The position numbers and the translations under genes were made by a program. A stretch of 64,000 bases of DNA from assembly GCA_030549205.1 (NCBI GenBank), contig JAUKTV010000006.1:1010501-1074500 (forward strand), in the 5' to 3' direction. Within the stretch, counting starts at the first letter, position 1; the number at the start of each line of letters is the position of its first letter. This DNA is from Apiosordaria backusii. Its lineage: Eukaryota > Ascomycota > Sordariomycetes > Sordariales > Lasiosphaeriaceae. Under the pieces are notes generated by a model, which saw nothing but the letters and a program-made list of their open reading frames with translations, did not search any database and had not been told where the DNA came from. Positions 1-11,152 of the stretch are shown one piece after another.

Positions 1-1136
1 CAGCGATCAACCACCATGTGCCCGTCCTCACGGTACCTACTGACTATCCGGGGCCATACCACCATGATTTCTTCCACACGCTCATCAGAAACGGCTCGTC
101 AACATCCTGTAGGTCTACATCTCTTTCCTGTTTACAAGGCTAGACTGACCGACATCATTCTCCACCAGTCATTGAAACTTGCCTTCTAGTCTCGAACACC
201 CCCTTACCAACCCGGCAAACTCTCCTCGCCGCCCGATGTCACGCCGTCAGCGCCCTCCACGGGAAGCTTGCTACCCCAGGCTCGTCCACCAGCGATGAAA
301 CCCTCCAGTCGATAGCCAACCTGGTCATGAACGACCTGTGCTATGGCGAAACGCAAGAAATACCCGTCCACGTCAATGCGCTGAAGGAAATCACCCGCCT
401 TCGAGGCGGATTAGCCTCTCTAGTCGGCCAAAGCCTAGGTCTGGCAAAGACAGTGATCATGTAAGCCCTCCACCCCCCTACCCTTTACGATATCACCCCC
501 TAGGTCAATGCTAACACCCCCCACAGCGTCGACAAAATAACCTCCCTCACCCTCTCCACCACTCCCCTTTTCCCCGCCCAAGAAATCCCTTCCCTATCAA
601 CCAACAACCAAACCCCCACCTTGACCCTCCCAGACGGCGAACACGAAGAAGAAGAAGACATAGCCGCCATCCTAAAAGACATCACCTTCCTCACCTCCAC
701 CGTCCTCGCCTTACCCCCCTCTCCATCAAAATGGGAGACCGAAAAAGTAGCTAGCATGTCCACCTGGGTGTACAACCGGCTGGCTGCCACCGAGGAAGAG
801 CCCCCGCTGCGGAAAGCGGTTAGGTTGGCCGCGCTGGTGTACTGCCGGGCTGTGAGGGAGAGGAAGCCGTGGGCGCAGATTGTTAAAGGGGAAGATGTGA
901 AGGAGATGACTGATGCGGTTTGGGATGTGCCGCTTGAGGTGTGGACACGAAGTGAGAAGATGCTTGGGGTGCTGGTTTGGATTCTTGGGGCGGGGGTGGG
1001 GTGTGGGGGGATGGGGTTTAAGACAAAGGTTATGATGGGTGCGACGGTGGTGGAGATGGCGGTGAGGGATTGGGATGGGGTAGTGGAAGTTTTGGGGAGG
1101 GTGGTCAAGTTGCAGGAGTGGTTGAGGAGTGGGTAG
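1..1136 (+). CDS. C-terminal part of a fungal-specific transcription factor-like protein (5' end outside window)
   Basis: Three exons can be read in one continuous frame: before the window to 108, 169-460 and 527-1136 (stop TAG), joined by 60 and 66 bp GT-AG introns. The second exon carries the pattern ALKEITRLRGGLASL followed by a lysine-rich helix, which is the usual signature around the middle of the fungal-specific transcription factor domain 2 (Fungal_trans_2, PF11951) seen in Zn2Cys6 regulators and in related proteins without a zinc cluster. The start and any DNA-binding domain lie upstream of the window, so DNA binding cannot be confirmed. The last exon is rich in acidic residues at its beginning (EHEEEED) and hydrophobic helices later. 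The family call rests on motif recognition, without a search. Confidence 0.6.
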
Positions 1137-2037
1137 GATTGTTTGGGATTCAGGGGGGGTGTTGTGCAAGACGCTATCTGTGATAGCCTTTGGGTAGGGG
1201 TTGTTCACTTCGTTCTTGGTGTTATTTTTGAGAAATAGTTTTTAATCTTGGCTTGGGGCTGTGTGTTGTCATGGTCGGGGCGTGGAGGATTATGTTGGTG
1301 ATCTATCTGTGGTAATTAGGTAAGGGTTTTGGGAACGCCGGGTCGTTCCTCAGATACAAAATGAGTCTGGGACTTATATCAAAGATGAGTGCATGATGAA
1401 GATAAACAGAGTTGCATATCCTTTCAAACGATGAGCCTAAAATCTGAATATCTTTTTGACAGTGAAAACAAATCTCCCTGCTCGTTCCACTTTAATGCTT
1501 CAGGTACCTAACTTGGCAGCATGAAGTTGGTGATACAGTCTCAAATCACTGACAAAGTGACGTTGCCCACCTGCTGACTGTCTCACGGCCTTTATGGAGA
1601 GTTCTAAGTTCCGAGAAGCAAAGTGACAAAGCGACAAGCGGAATTCGGAGTTCAGGACAACAGAGCGGGGAGGCATGGTTTTGTTTCCAACCAATGGCAT
1701 CTGCGTCTGCCCGTCAAGCGGGCCCGGCAGTTTCCTTTGGCTCATGGGTGGGTTTGATCCGAAGTTCAAAAGAGAGACGTCCACCGTGTTTCTTGGTCCG
1801 AGTCACGGGAGGATTCTACTGCCTCGTACTACTTCAAATATCAGCTGCATCATGATTGAAACACGTCACCATTTCATTACGGTATGGCTGGCCGAATCAA
1901 GACCGCAGCCAGGTATAAAGGGGTACACCTTACCAGCACATAGATCTTCCAGGCACAAATAATGCGCTGAGCGACCCAAGAAGAGCGATATTCAATAACC
2001 TCCACAATCAATCTCCAAAGTCTCCTCAAGACGCAAG
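1137..2037. other. Intergenic, 0.9 kb
   Basis: No convincing coding sequence. Small open frames at 1500-1962 lack family features and a believable codon pattern. It holds the 3' flank of the regulator-like gene and the promoter of the SDR gene, including a TATA box at 1914. Confidence 0.6.
1914..1920 (+). promoter_or_regulatory. TATA box upstream of SDR gene
   Basis: A perfect TATAAAG lies 124 bp before the ATG at 2038, a normal distance for a fungal gene with a short 5' UTR. Confidence 0.5.
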
Positions 2038-3310
2038 ATGGCCCCCTCCCCCAGCACAGGAATGATATACCCCTATGGCTTCCGCTACATCCGAAACCAG
2101 CTTTGCGCCGACCTACCTATTCCGACAAAGTCCTACACGGGGCAGACCGTCATCGTCACAGGCTCCAACGTTGGTCTAGGCCTAGAAGCAGCACGGTACT
2201 TTGTCAAACTCGACGCCGCCAAAGTCATCCTCGCCGTCAGGTCAGTCGAAAAGGGCGAAGCTGCCAAGCAGGACATTATCTCCTCCACCAGTGTGGATAA
2301 GGGCCCAAGAATCGAAGTGTGGGAACTGGACTTGTGTATATACGAGTCTGTCAAGAATTTTGCTTTGAGAGTAGAACGGGATCTGGATAGTTTGGATGTG
2401 GTGGTGGAGAATGCCGGGGTGTTCATGTATGACTTTTTGATGGCAGGGGAGGACGAGATGAATATCACTGTGAATGTTGTTTCCACTTTGTTACTGGGAG
2501 TTTTGTTGCTGCCAAAGCTGAGGGAGACCTCGGCCAGGACCAACAAAGAGGGCGTGTTGACCATGGTTGGGAGCTGGACGCACTGGTTGACCCCGTTCTC
2601 TGAGAGGAAGGCGGAACATATCTTTGCGAGACTGGCCAACAAAAAAGAGAGCGGCAATAATCTGGGGGAGAACCGGTATTATGTTTCCAAATTGGTGCAG
2701 CTACTGTGTGTTCGGCAGCTGGCTGAGGAGATAACCAAGAAGAGCTCGGAACACGAAGGCAACGTGGTGGTGTCAGTTGTGAACCCCGGTTTTGTCAAGA
2801 CGCAGATCATGAGAAATGCTAGTGCAGCCTTTCATGTATTTTTGAAAGGATTGCAAAAAGCCTTGTCAAGGACTGCGGAGCAAGGGGCCAGGACTCTGAT
2901 GCACGGCGCCGCTGGTGGACATGAGACACATGGGAAGTATTTGGACGACTGCAAGGTTTCGGAGTGAGTATCATCTATCATATCTCCAACCCTGACAACT
3001 TCCCGATGCTAATCACTGGCACAGACCATCTGTTTGGGTCCTCAGCCCTGAAGGACAAGAAACACAAAGAAGGCTATGGGCGGAGTTTACAGCCAAGCTT
3101 GAAAGAATCCAGCCTGGGATTCTGCAGAATATCCGAGACGCCCTTTTCCTTTCCAACATTCTCTTCTATCTTCTTATTACTATCAGGCGGTGTAGCGTCT
3201 TCAAACCGGTTTCTCTTCTTCTACTTGGCAGCCTGGGGGCAAATTGGGGCTCGGTGGACATTGTCCCGATTTGTGGTGATCAGATGTCGACTATCACCAG
3301 GCTAGAATGA
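2038..3310 (+). CDS. Short-chain dehydrogenase/reductase, retinol-dehydrogenase-like
   Basis: Classical-type SDR expected to oxidise or reduce an alcohol/carbonyl substrate with NAD(P)(H); substrate unknown. Exon 1 is 2038-2963, intron 2964-3024 (donor GTGAGT, acceptor CACAG), exon 2 3025-3310, giving about 403 residues. Visible motifs are the Rossmann glycine motif TGSNVGLG (residues 41-48), the NAG motif (residues 129-131), and the catalytic YYVSK (Tyr/Lys) around residue 219. Splicing restores the C-terminal block typical of this fungal subfamily (SVWVLSPEGQ, then LWAEFTAKLERIQPGILQNI). Related proteins usually stop about there, whereas this frame runs on for about 59 residues, beginning with a hydrophobic stretch (LFLSNILFYLLITI). 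This may be a stop-loss extension or another unrecognised intron. A second SDR of similar type lies at 22.6-23.9 kb. Confidence 0.85.
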
Positions 3311-4844
3311 ATTGGACTTCTTAGTTAGGCGCGCCTCTTACGGCCTGTTGCCTCTTCGAGGAACACCTCGTGAGTTCTGACATACCTATCAGACGTGGGA
3401 TGCCACATGTGGCTTGTCAGAACCAGGCCATAGATCAACACATCCCGCTTCAACAACGTGTTCACTTACGTCAGGGTAACAGAATCTGGGGAAGAAGTTG
3501 ATTAGGAGGCTGTTGGTAGTGGTACTTGTATTTACGTAAGGCGGCAGTGAGTAGCCTCTCGGCTTTCGGCATGGGGAATGCCACTCTCTGAGCCTTCGGC
3601 GTTGGATCATGGCAAGAATCCTCGATGACTGGGTGGATATGATAACCCCGGCGGCAGTATTGACGAGTCAAATTCTGGCAGGGAAGCACGGGGGCATGCC
3701 CCTACCTAACTCTGCCCAAGCAGATGGAGGATAAGATACCTCCTCGGAGGACGGAGACGAGATACCACAACCAAGCCACGCGACCTCAGGCCCAAGAGAG
3801 CCAGAAGTGGACCGGCTGAACCGGCACTTGGACGGCAGAGTCCCATCACAGTGGAGACGAGCCTGCCACCTGAGATCTAGATTGCGCTTCGTGGAAGCGA
3901 GCTTCCTTTGTTGATGTTTAACCAGTGCCATAGTCGCCCCAGATTTGGAGCTGTCGCTGGTCTGCCGCTATCGGGACGGAGCGTCGTGGAACCACACAGG
4001 CACCCATCCAAGCCACGGAAACCCACACCCACGCCTCTTGGCGATTCCCTGCTTCTGGTCACCGAAGGAACAAAGATCGGACAGGTCCCAAGTGAGACAC
4101 AGCATCCGAAGAAGCCAGAGAAAAGAGGGGAAAATACGACTTCATTTCTCTCCATCAAATCAACCGCCAGACCATCCCACCATGACCCCATCCCCAGTGA
4201 GCAGATTTCGCCGGTTTTGCCTGCAGTAAAGTAACACAATCGTATTCCTTCCCAGAAATTCAACAAGTCAAAAGCACTCCTTGGAGAGGTGTGTTGTTGG
4301 AGAGAGCCAGTGAAAGCGTCTCCACCACCCCTTACACCACTGGTTCAGGGACTTGCATATTGTGCTATAAAGTCTGCATCAACAAAACCCGCACAATGCG
4401 CGCAATTCCCAAGCTAGGGACAGTTTCCGACATTGTCATTGGCTCCAACCCCCATTCTCCTTCAATGTTCCCCCTCCTTGGGGATGGGTTGCCAAGGGGG
4501 CCCGCTGCTACCCCCATTCCCAAACCCCATCTATCCATTCACAACACACATTGGAGCAGCAAGCGGCAGCAGCAGCAGCAGCTGACACCACACACACCCA
4601 TCCATCATCCGATAGCTCGGGCTTTCGAACGACTGACACTCGCTCCACTCTTCCTCCCACACACACACACATGAGAGGAAAAAAGTGAGTAGAAGGTTAG
4701 TACATGTAGCAAAAAAAGTATTTAAGAAGGGAACACTACCCCTCTTTTTTCCCACTTCTTGAATCTTGAAGCTCACACTCAACTACTTGCAACCAAACAA
4801 ACACACAAGCTTTTAACAACCAACAACACCAAACATCCATCAAA
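3311..4844. other. Intergenic, 1.5 kb, upstream of metallothionein gene
   Basis: No supported gene. Overlapping open frames on both strands at 3389-4266 have no recognisable features. Simple repeats occur near the downstream end: a CAG-type run near 4567-4581 and a CA run near 4661-4671, followed by a TATA-like site at 4719. Confidence 0.5.
4719..4726 (+). promoter_or_regulatory. TATA-like box of metallothionein gene
   Basis: TATTTAAG lies 119 bp upstream of the metallothionein ATG, followed by a pyrimidine-rich and then CA-rich leader (a common fungal promoter/5' UTR layout). Confidence 0.4.
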
Positions 4845-4910
4845 ATGTGCGGCGACTCTTGCACTTGCACCAACTGCACCTGCGCTGGCTGCTCCACCCA
4901 CGGCAAATAA
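4845..4910 (+). CDS. Metallothionein-like cysteine-rich microprotein (21 aa)
   Basis: A 66-nt gene that length cut-offs would miss. The peptide begins MCGDSCTCTNCTC and ends AGCSTHGK. It has six cysteines (positions 2, 6, 8, 11, 13, 16) arranged in CxC and CxxC metal-binding pairs, one histidine, and no aromatic residues, as in fungal metallothioneins. Length, N-terminal MCGD and the THGK ending resemble the 22-residue MMT1 metallothionein of Magnaporthe (comparison from memory). The role would be binding Cu/Zn ions and buffering redox stress. The start has a good context (CAAAATG), a TATA-like box at -119, and a typical CA-rich 5' leader. A well-formed intron follows 14 nt after the stop codon. 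Confidence 0.85.
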   Translation: MCGDSCTCTNCTCAGCSTHGK

Positions 4911-4924
4911 ATTCTTGACACCAT

Positions 4925-4997
4925 GTACGCTTCTCCGTTTACAATCATCTCTCGCCGTCTTGAGACTGCGTCAGTAAGGTACTAACATACCACCCAG
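4925..4997 (+). other. Probable 3' UTR intron of the metallothionein gene
   Basis: Donor GTACGC at 4925, perfect branch-site sequence TACTAAC at 4980-4986 and acceptor CCCAG ending at 4997 make a 73-bp intron starting 14 nt after the stop codon. Being so close to the stop, it would not be expected to trigger nonsense-mediated decay. Confidence 0.6.
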
Positions 4998-6262
4998 CCA
5001 CCCAATAGCCCGAATGGCAATCTGAGAGGTGAAAAGAGAGGAAGGACATGGAGGAGAAAGGCTTGATGTGATGTGATTTTGGGAGGGGAGCTTCAATTCC
5101 AGTTTAGGGCATGTTTTCGTTCGACAAACTCAACACCAGCATCGATTTGGAAGGAAATTTGGCAGCATGAACGGGGTGGCTATTGTGCTTTGCAACTTCT
5201 ACACATTCATTCCTGACTTTTACCCTTGACCCTAACTCGAGAATAAATCAAGAAAAAGTGGTTGAAATCTCTTCTTCTCTACCATTCCATCCTTTGTGAT
5301 ACTGTTCCTAGGCAGAAGTCGGCCTCAATTCGCCCGAGAAGCACACGTGCTTGCTCCCTTGGCCCAGAAACGACAAGCCACACTCCGGTCCAGGACGCCT
5401 TGCAGTCGTGGGAGAGGTGACTTGATAAGCCCTGCACGTCATCACCCAAAGCCCTCTGTGCAACGTCCCCTCTTGTTGCATAGCTGGACCTGACTGTATG
5501 CAGCGCATAAACTCTCATCGACTACTCCTTATCACCACCATGCGTAAGGGGACTCTTGTTATCTTATCCTCGAATTGCCCGAAAAAGATAAAACGATCAT
5601 GGGTATTAAGCGAACCTGATGAGGTAGAGATGAGAGCCCTCCTAAATATCCTAACATAACAACAGACAGTAACAGCCAGACTTGCCATCAAGGTAGTTGA
5701 ACATTTCCCCCCCCCCGCCAGCAAAATGTAAGACACACAACGATATCGACCAAATATCAATACAAAAAAGGGTGGTATTCTGCTGTGCGGCAAGCCAAGG
5801 AAACAAAAAAAGGAAAGATAAGTATATATGATCGTAACTCACGAGAGCCAAGACATCTCTCTCTCTGGTGACGGCAACAAAAAACCCATGTCCAACTGAT
5901 CCCATCATCATCTCCAAAACAACATGACCAAAAGGAAAGCAACAAGATGGCAGCCCGAGGTATCCATATTTCCCTAACCAAACACACATGATTGACGCCA
6001 GTACCACCATAAACGCCGCTGTACAAAAGCCAAATATCCGACATAGAAATATAGGTAGATAGAAAATAAACAGGGGCCAGTCCATGAGATCATGAACCGT
6101 CCAAAGAAGAGAAGAAGTGTAGTCGAGCATCCACCGTTCGTACCGAGTTCGTTTCGTTGTATCATTCATCTCCAGCCCAACAAGAAGTAGTGGCCTTTTT
6201 CTCTCAACCGTGCCCATCAGCAACAGAAATTGCAACAGCAACTGCAAGATGACACAGACACG
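4998..6262. other. Intergenic, 1.3 kb
   Basis: Contains the 3' flanks of the metallothionein gene (+) and the Myb/SANT-like gene (-). Open frames at 5279-6247 show no family features. No RNA gene was recognised. Confidence 0.5.
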
Positions 6263-7646
6263 TTAGGAAACCCGGTTGTTATGCACCTCCCTAAGGCGCT
6301 TAACCCAATGCTTCCGCAGCGGGTCCGGCATTTTGCAGAAAAACATGGCCTTGTTCTCATCAATGAGAAGCTTCTCGGCAATCTTGATCTGCAGGTCGGG
6401 GTCCTCGTCGCGAAAGTCCCCAAACAAGATCTCCATCGCCTGCTCCTGCCAGGTCGGCCGAGCCTTGGCGCCCCTGAGAGCATCGGCCAGGACGGTAATG
6501 TCACTGGCAACTGGAGGGACGGTGGGTAGTGCTGGGTTCGGACCTGGATGGGTCGAAGCATTGGCACTGGTGTTGTTATTGCTGCTACTGTTCCCAGCGG
6601 TCTGGTTGGCGTGGTTGTTAAGAGTGCTGTGGGTAGCGTGGTTTACTGGGCTTGCGCCGGCCACTTGATTTTGTTGTTGCTGAAGATCAATGAAGTTGGG
6701 AGGGGCAGTGCGCCGACGCTTCTCGGGCTGGTTTGGTGGATTCGAACTGGTGCCGTTGTCACCGGCGTGCATGCGCTTCCTCGGTTGCTGGGGATTCTCC
6801 TCCGGCGGCGTCAGCGCAGAGGTTGTGGATGTGACAGAAGCGCGCGGTTGAGGTGGCGGGGCCATTGGCGCTGGCGGACGGGAAAGCTGTTGCGGTGGAG
6901 GAGCAGGTAGAGGGGCCGGCATAGTAGGCGCGACGATGTTGGGCTGCTGTTGAAGGGGCGCAATATGGGTCTGGACGGGATTAAGATAGCTCGTGTCGGT
7001 GAGCATGTCCATGATAGATGTGCCTGGCGCGTCGTGATCGTCAGCGCCATTGAGGCCGTCTGGTCCTTTTCTGCGGGGTTTCGTCAGACGTTTGGGAGCG
7101 CCACCAGATCCAGGGACGTCGGGGAAGAGGATCTCGTAGTATTCTTCGTGATCGAAGGGCCGGCCCTTGAGTGAGCGAGCAAGTGGTTCTTTCTGGATGG
7201 GCGCATTGGGGTCAGCAAGTGATGTCATGGTCGCAAACTTGTGAAGGGTGACGACGTACCTGAAGATGTCTGGCCCAAGCCTCCTCGGTCCCAGTCACGG
7301 TCCTGTTTTGCGGATTGTAATAGAAGGAATTGTCCTCCCTCAGGCCGCGCCAGAGACGATACTTTTTGCGGGCGTTGTCGCTCTTGTTGATGAGGTGACT
7401 CTTGTTGGCATAGGCATTGTGCTTGTCGATAAGGGCCTGGATGGCGCGATCCCAGGCCTCGGGCTTGAAGGTGCTGCCTTCGCGCAAGCCCAGGTTGACT
7501 GACTCGCATAGCGAGCGGAAGAAGGTGGCCTCGTACTGCGAGTTCCAGGTGAAGCGCGGACTGCGGTGCTTGCCCGGGGGGCCGCCCGAGGCTTTGACCC
7601 CTTGGGCGGCAAGTCCATAGTCCTCGTCGGACATGGCGTCCAACAC
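6263..7646 (-). CDS. Myb/SANT-like DNA-binding domain protein (Myb_DNA-bind_3 type)
   Basis: Two exons on the minus strand: 7646-7260 and 7192-6263, separated by a 67-bp intron (donor GTACGT, acceptor CCAG) that keeps the frame; about 438 residues. The N-terminal 150 residues follow the Myb_DNA-bind_3 (PF12776) layout: RFTWNSQYEATFF, a helix, KKYRLWRGLREDNSFYYNP, then TEEAWARHLQ joined by the splice to KEPLARSLKGRPFDHEEYYE and ILFPD. The middle is a low-complexity Pro/Gln-, Asn- and Ser-rich segment. A basic stretch (EKRRRTAPP) could be a nuclear signal. A compact, charged C-terminal helix-rich domain (about residues 360-435, RPTWQEQAMEILFGDF) suggests a second conserved module. The likely role is a nuclear DNA-binding or chromatin protein; the target is unknown. 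Confidence 0.75.
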
Positions 7647-9580
7647 CCACGCAGGTGGGACCCCAAGAAGAGCCGGAGCAGCCGTTGAGTATGACGCCTC
7701 GCGGCTTGGCTACGGGCGATAGGGCGGGCTATCGGCGGCGGCAGCGACGGGGTCGGCCGGAGTGGCGATAGAGTTTTGGGCGTGGACTGTGGACTGCTGC
7801 TGGCACAGTGGTCGGGCCGAAGGTAGCTTCGTAGCCAAAACGGAGGGGAGGGGATCCGACCACTTCTTTTGGTGGAGTGGAGTTGGACGACTTGTGAGCA
7901 GCAGACTGGCAGCAGAAGGCTGAACTCAATGTGAACTCAACGCTCAAGCACCAGAGATGAAAGCCAAGGTCTTCTTTCAGTTACAACCAAGCCGGAACTG
8001 ATTGCGCGCCCCCTACCGGCGACCGACACATGACACTTCCTTGTGTTGACAGAGAAGAAAAAGACCGTTTTGTGACACCGACCGTGGCCCTGCTTTGTGA
8101 TGGCGCGCGAGGTTGGGGGAGCCTTGAGACGGCGAGACGGTGGAGCGGGGGCGGAGGCTGGGGGGCTGGTTGACGAAAGGACCCGCTCCCGAGACCGTGA
8201 AACAAAACGGAAAAGCTTTGGGAAAGTCACGTGTGGGTTATTTGCGGCATCCAACCTCCGAAGTGCGGGGTATCAAGAGTATGTAATCAGATGTTGGGGG
8301 GGATGATTGCGGTTGAGGAAGGGATCTCCTGAGAAATGTTGGCATATAGGTAACATCCAGATCATATTTTGAGGCAAACACTGTCTGAAGGGCCATGTCA
8401 AGAGCTTTGCTACAATGGAGAGCTGCATGTTTGTTCCCATCGTTGTCACCGTTTTCCCAAAGAAATCTCAAAGGCCTAGCGTGCAGGTCGATCTTTTCGG
8501 CTTGGCGGCCCTGCTGTTGCGTGTCTTGGCACATGCATGTAGGGATCCAATCAGCTGTCTCTGCTTCTTGTCTGGTCCCAAGATATCTTTACCTACAGAT
8601 GAAGCTTTGTCGACGTTGGGGAACTTTCAACAGATTCGAAAGTGATACAGTGCACAAAGTGCGGATAAATAGATGCTCGTCTTGGCTCACATGTCCAGCG
8701 GCATCTTGACTTCACCTATCAAGCAACGGCTTCATTCTTGACTAGGTGCCTTGCATGCTTTCATAATCCTCCCCTATCCAGGCGAGGTCTTGTCTTTTCT
8801 TTCCCAGTCTTCCAGGTTGATGACTTCAACTTCATCTCTGCGCCACCTTTAGAAATGGCCAAGAGACTTGGTCAACTGGAATGCTGACAGCCGCGTCTCG
8901 GAACCACTTAAGGCGTGTGGTTGTCGCGTCGAACAAAGTCTCAGCATGCATCGCAACCTCTGCCTTGCTAATCTGTCAATGATGAAGTTCAACGGCTAAC
9001 ATCTTGCAATTCCCAGAATTGACAGCCCACAGGCAAGCATGGGTTGTTCAACGACCTCGCAGCTCAAGGCGCCCTTCATATTCCGGGGCAGACCATCTTG
9101 CATCATAGAACCCCAAGTGGAGGATAACGGCGGTTGGTGCGTGTTCTACCTAGGGAGCACTCAAACCCACGAGTGACGTCTGGTCTTGAAACACTGTCTC
9201 TCGGTTGACTCTTCCATCCCTTTCCCACGGTTTTCTTCTCCTATTGGTTGGATCCTTCTGGCCGAGTGTCTTTGGGGGGCTGGCTACAGTGATGACTGTT
9301 GTCGCGGAATGGTCCAGCCCCGGTTTTGATGCTAGGGACCATTAGCAGAAAGGCCGGATTCTGCCCCTGTCTCAGACGTAAAGCTGTCATGACATTTTGT
9401 CCAGGCAGGTAGAGTCGGCCTGATCTTTGCTACCTGCTTTCCATCTTAGATTATTCTATACTCTTTCACTCGTTGTTTCTTGCTTGATATTATTTTGCTG
9501 CTTAGTCAAAATACCTCTTGCCCTTTTTTCCATGCTGCTACCTGGTGTGGAAATCTGTATTTCTCTTGTCTAAAGTTGCC
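7647..9580. other. Intergenic, 1.9 kb, divergent promoter region
   Basis: Lies between the divergently transcribed Myb/SANT-like gene (-) and the aspartic protease gene (+). Small open frames (7729-8709) look like chance. A CACGTG E-box is present at about 8227. No gene or RNA was recognised. Confidence 0.5.
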
Positions 9581-10906
9581 ATGACGCTCTATCTGCTTGG
9601 CCTAGCTTTGCTGGGACTATTGGCCCCATTGGTACCAGCCGCCCCATCACCAAGGATACAAAAGCGCTCGTTCAAGGTCAATCGGCTGAGGAACGAGAAC
9701 TTCCAGGGACATAATGGACCGAGACAATTGTTGAAGGCGTACAGAAAATACAGCCTGCCCATTCCCGACGGGTTGGAAGATGCTGCCGAGCAGGAAACTC
9801 AGAGGAGGCTCAAGCGTGGGATCATGCTCAAGAGCACGAACCCAAACGCCAAAGCAGCCAACGTCGGGGCTGTGGCCGCGACGCCTGAACTGGGCGATGC
9901 CGAATACCTTTCACCAATCAACATCGGCGGTCAAACCATCAATGTCGACTTTGACTCCGGATCCGCCGACCTCTGGGTCTTCAGCACCGAACTGCCCAAG
10001 GGTTCTACTGCTGGCCACCAACTCTTCAACATTAGCAAATCGAAAACCTTCAAAACAGTTCCCAACGAATCTTTCACCATCAAATACGGCGACGGCTCTA
10101 CTGCAGCAGGGAGTGTCGGCACTGATACCGTCGAGGTTGGAGGGGTGACAGTCACAAACCAAGCTGTCGGGGTGGCCACTTCAGTCTCCCCAGCATTCGT
10201 GGCCGATGTACCCAACAATGGTCTGTTTGGCCTCGCCTTTTCGAAACTCAACCAGGTCAAGCCTACCAAACAAAAAACCTTTTTTGACAACGTCATGTCT
10301 TCACTTGCCGAGCCTTTATGGACGGCCGACCTCAGGAAAGGAAGCGTCGGTGCCTACGAGTTTGGCCACATTGATAACACAAAGCATACCGAGGACTTGA
10401 CTTGGATTCCATCCGATACAGAAGACGGGTTCTGGTCGTTCAGCACGTCTGGATACTCTGTTGGCAACGACACATCCGGGCTCACCAAAGTAGCCGAAGG
10501 CCGTGCCATTGCCGATACAGGGACCACGCTGATGGTAGTGACCCAGGAGGTCGCTGACAAGTACTATAGCCAAGTTCCCGGATCCAAATACGTGGCTCAT
10601 CTTGGAGGTGTGACCTTTCCGTGCGACAGCAAACTTCCAGATCTCTTTCTCGACGTCGGAGGAGTCTATACGGCCAAAATCCGTGCTGCTGACATCTACT
10701 TTGCCAGACTAAAAGGAGATGGTAAGGATGTTTTCTCCATTCCTTCATCATACCTACAGAAGACTAACCTTGAGACAGAGATATGCTATGGCGGTATTCA
10801 AGCTACCACGTCCACGCAGCAGATATGGGGAGATGTCTTCTTTCGATCACAGTTTGTTGTGTTCCATGGTGGCAATCACTCCCTCGGCATGGCACCGCAT
10901 TCGTGA
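9581..10906 (+). CDS. Secreted aspartic protease, pepsin family A1 (penicillopepsin/aspergillopepsin-like)
   Basis: Pepsin-like endopeptidase expected to be secreted as a zymogen and active in acid. The chosen ATG (9581) starts directly at a signal peptide (MTLYLLGLALLGLLAPLVPA); an in-frame ATG at 9518 would bury it. A basic propeptide follows to about residue 105. The two catalytic aspartates are in FDSGSADLW (Asp about 125) and ADTGTTL (Asp about 312). The frame is open throughout, but 10722-10778 has donor GTAAGG, branch-like GACTAAC and acceptor ACAG and is exactly 57 nt. Removing it turns the C-terminal region into KGDEICYGGIQ, matching the family pattern GDG..CLGGIQ, so I favour exons 9581-10721 and 10779-10906 (422 aa). 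The gene ends with the family-typical WGDVFFRSQFVVF and LGMAP. Confidence 0.9.
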   Translation: MTLYLLGLALLGLLAPLVPAAPSPRIQKRSFKVNRLRNENFQGHNGPRQLLKAYRKYSLPIPDGLEDAAEQETQRRLKRGIMLKSTNPNAKAANVGAVAATPELGDAEYLSPINIGGQTINVDFDSGSADLWVFSTELPKGSTAGHQLFNISKSKTFKTVPNESFTIKYGDGSTAAGSVGTDTVEVGGVTVTNQAVGVATSVSPAFVADVPNNGLFGLAFSKLNQVKPTKQKTFFDNVMSSLAEPLWTADLRKGSVGAYEFGHIDNTKHTEDLTWIPSDTEDGFWSFSTSGYSVGNDTSGLTKVAEGRAIADTGTTLMVVTQEVADKYYSQVPGSKYVAHLGGVTFPCDSKLPDLFLDVGGVYTAKIRAADIYFARLKGDGKDVFSIPSSYLQKTNLETEICYGGIQATTSTQQIWGDVFFRSQFVVFHGGNHSLGMAPHS

Positions 10907-11152
10907 AAACCCTGTATCACAACCTGGATTGACACATTTCGATTCTTGCACATGTTATTTCAACACGAAGTACATACTGATAAAACTCGGGTTGTTGATT
11001 ATACATAAGCTAAGGTAGAGATACAAAAGATACACTTGATTCGCAAACTTAACAATTAACCAAACTTCACCCCTGATAGCGACCGGATGGCAAACAAAGG
11101 AAATCACAGTCAGAGATCCACCACCATCATCCCATCATCACCTCGGGAGTCC

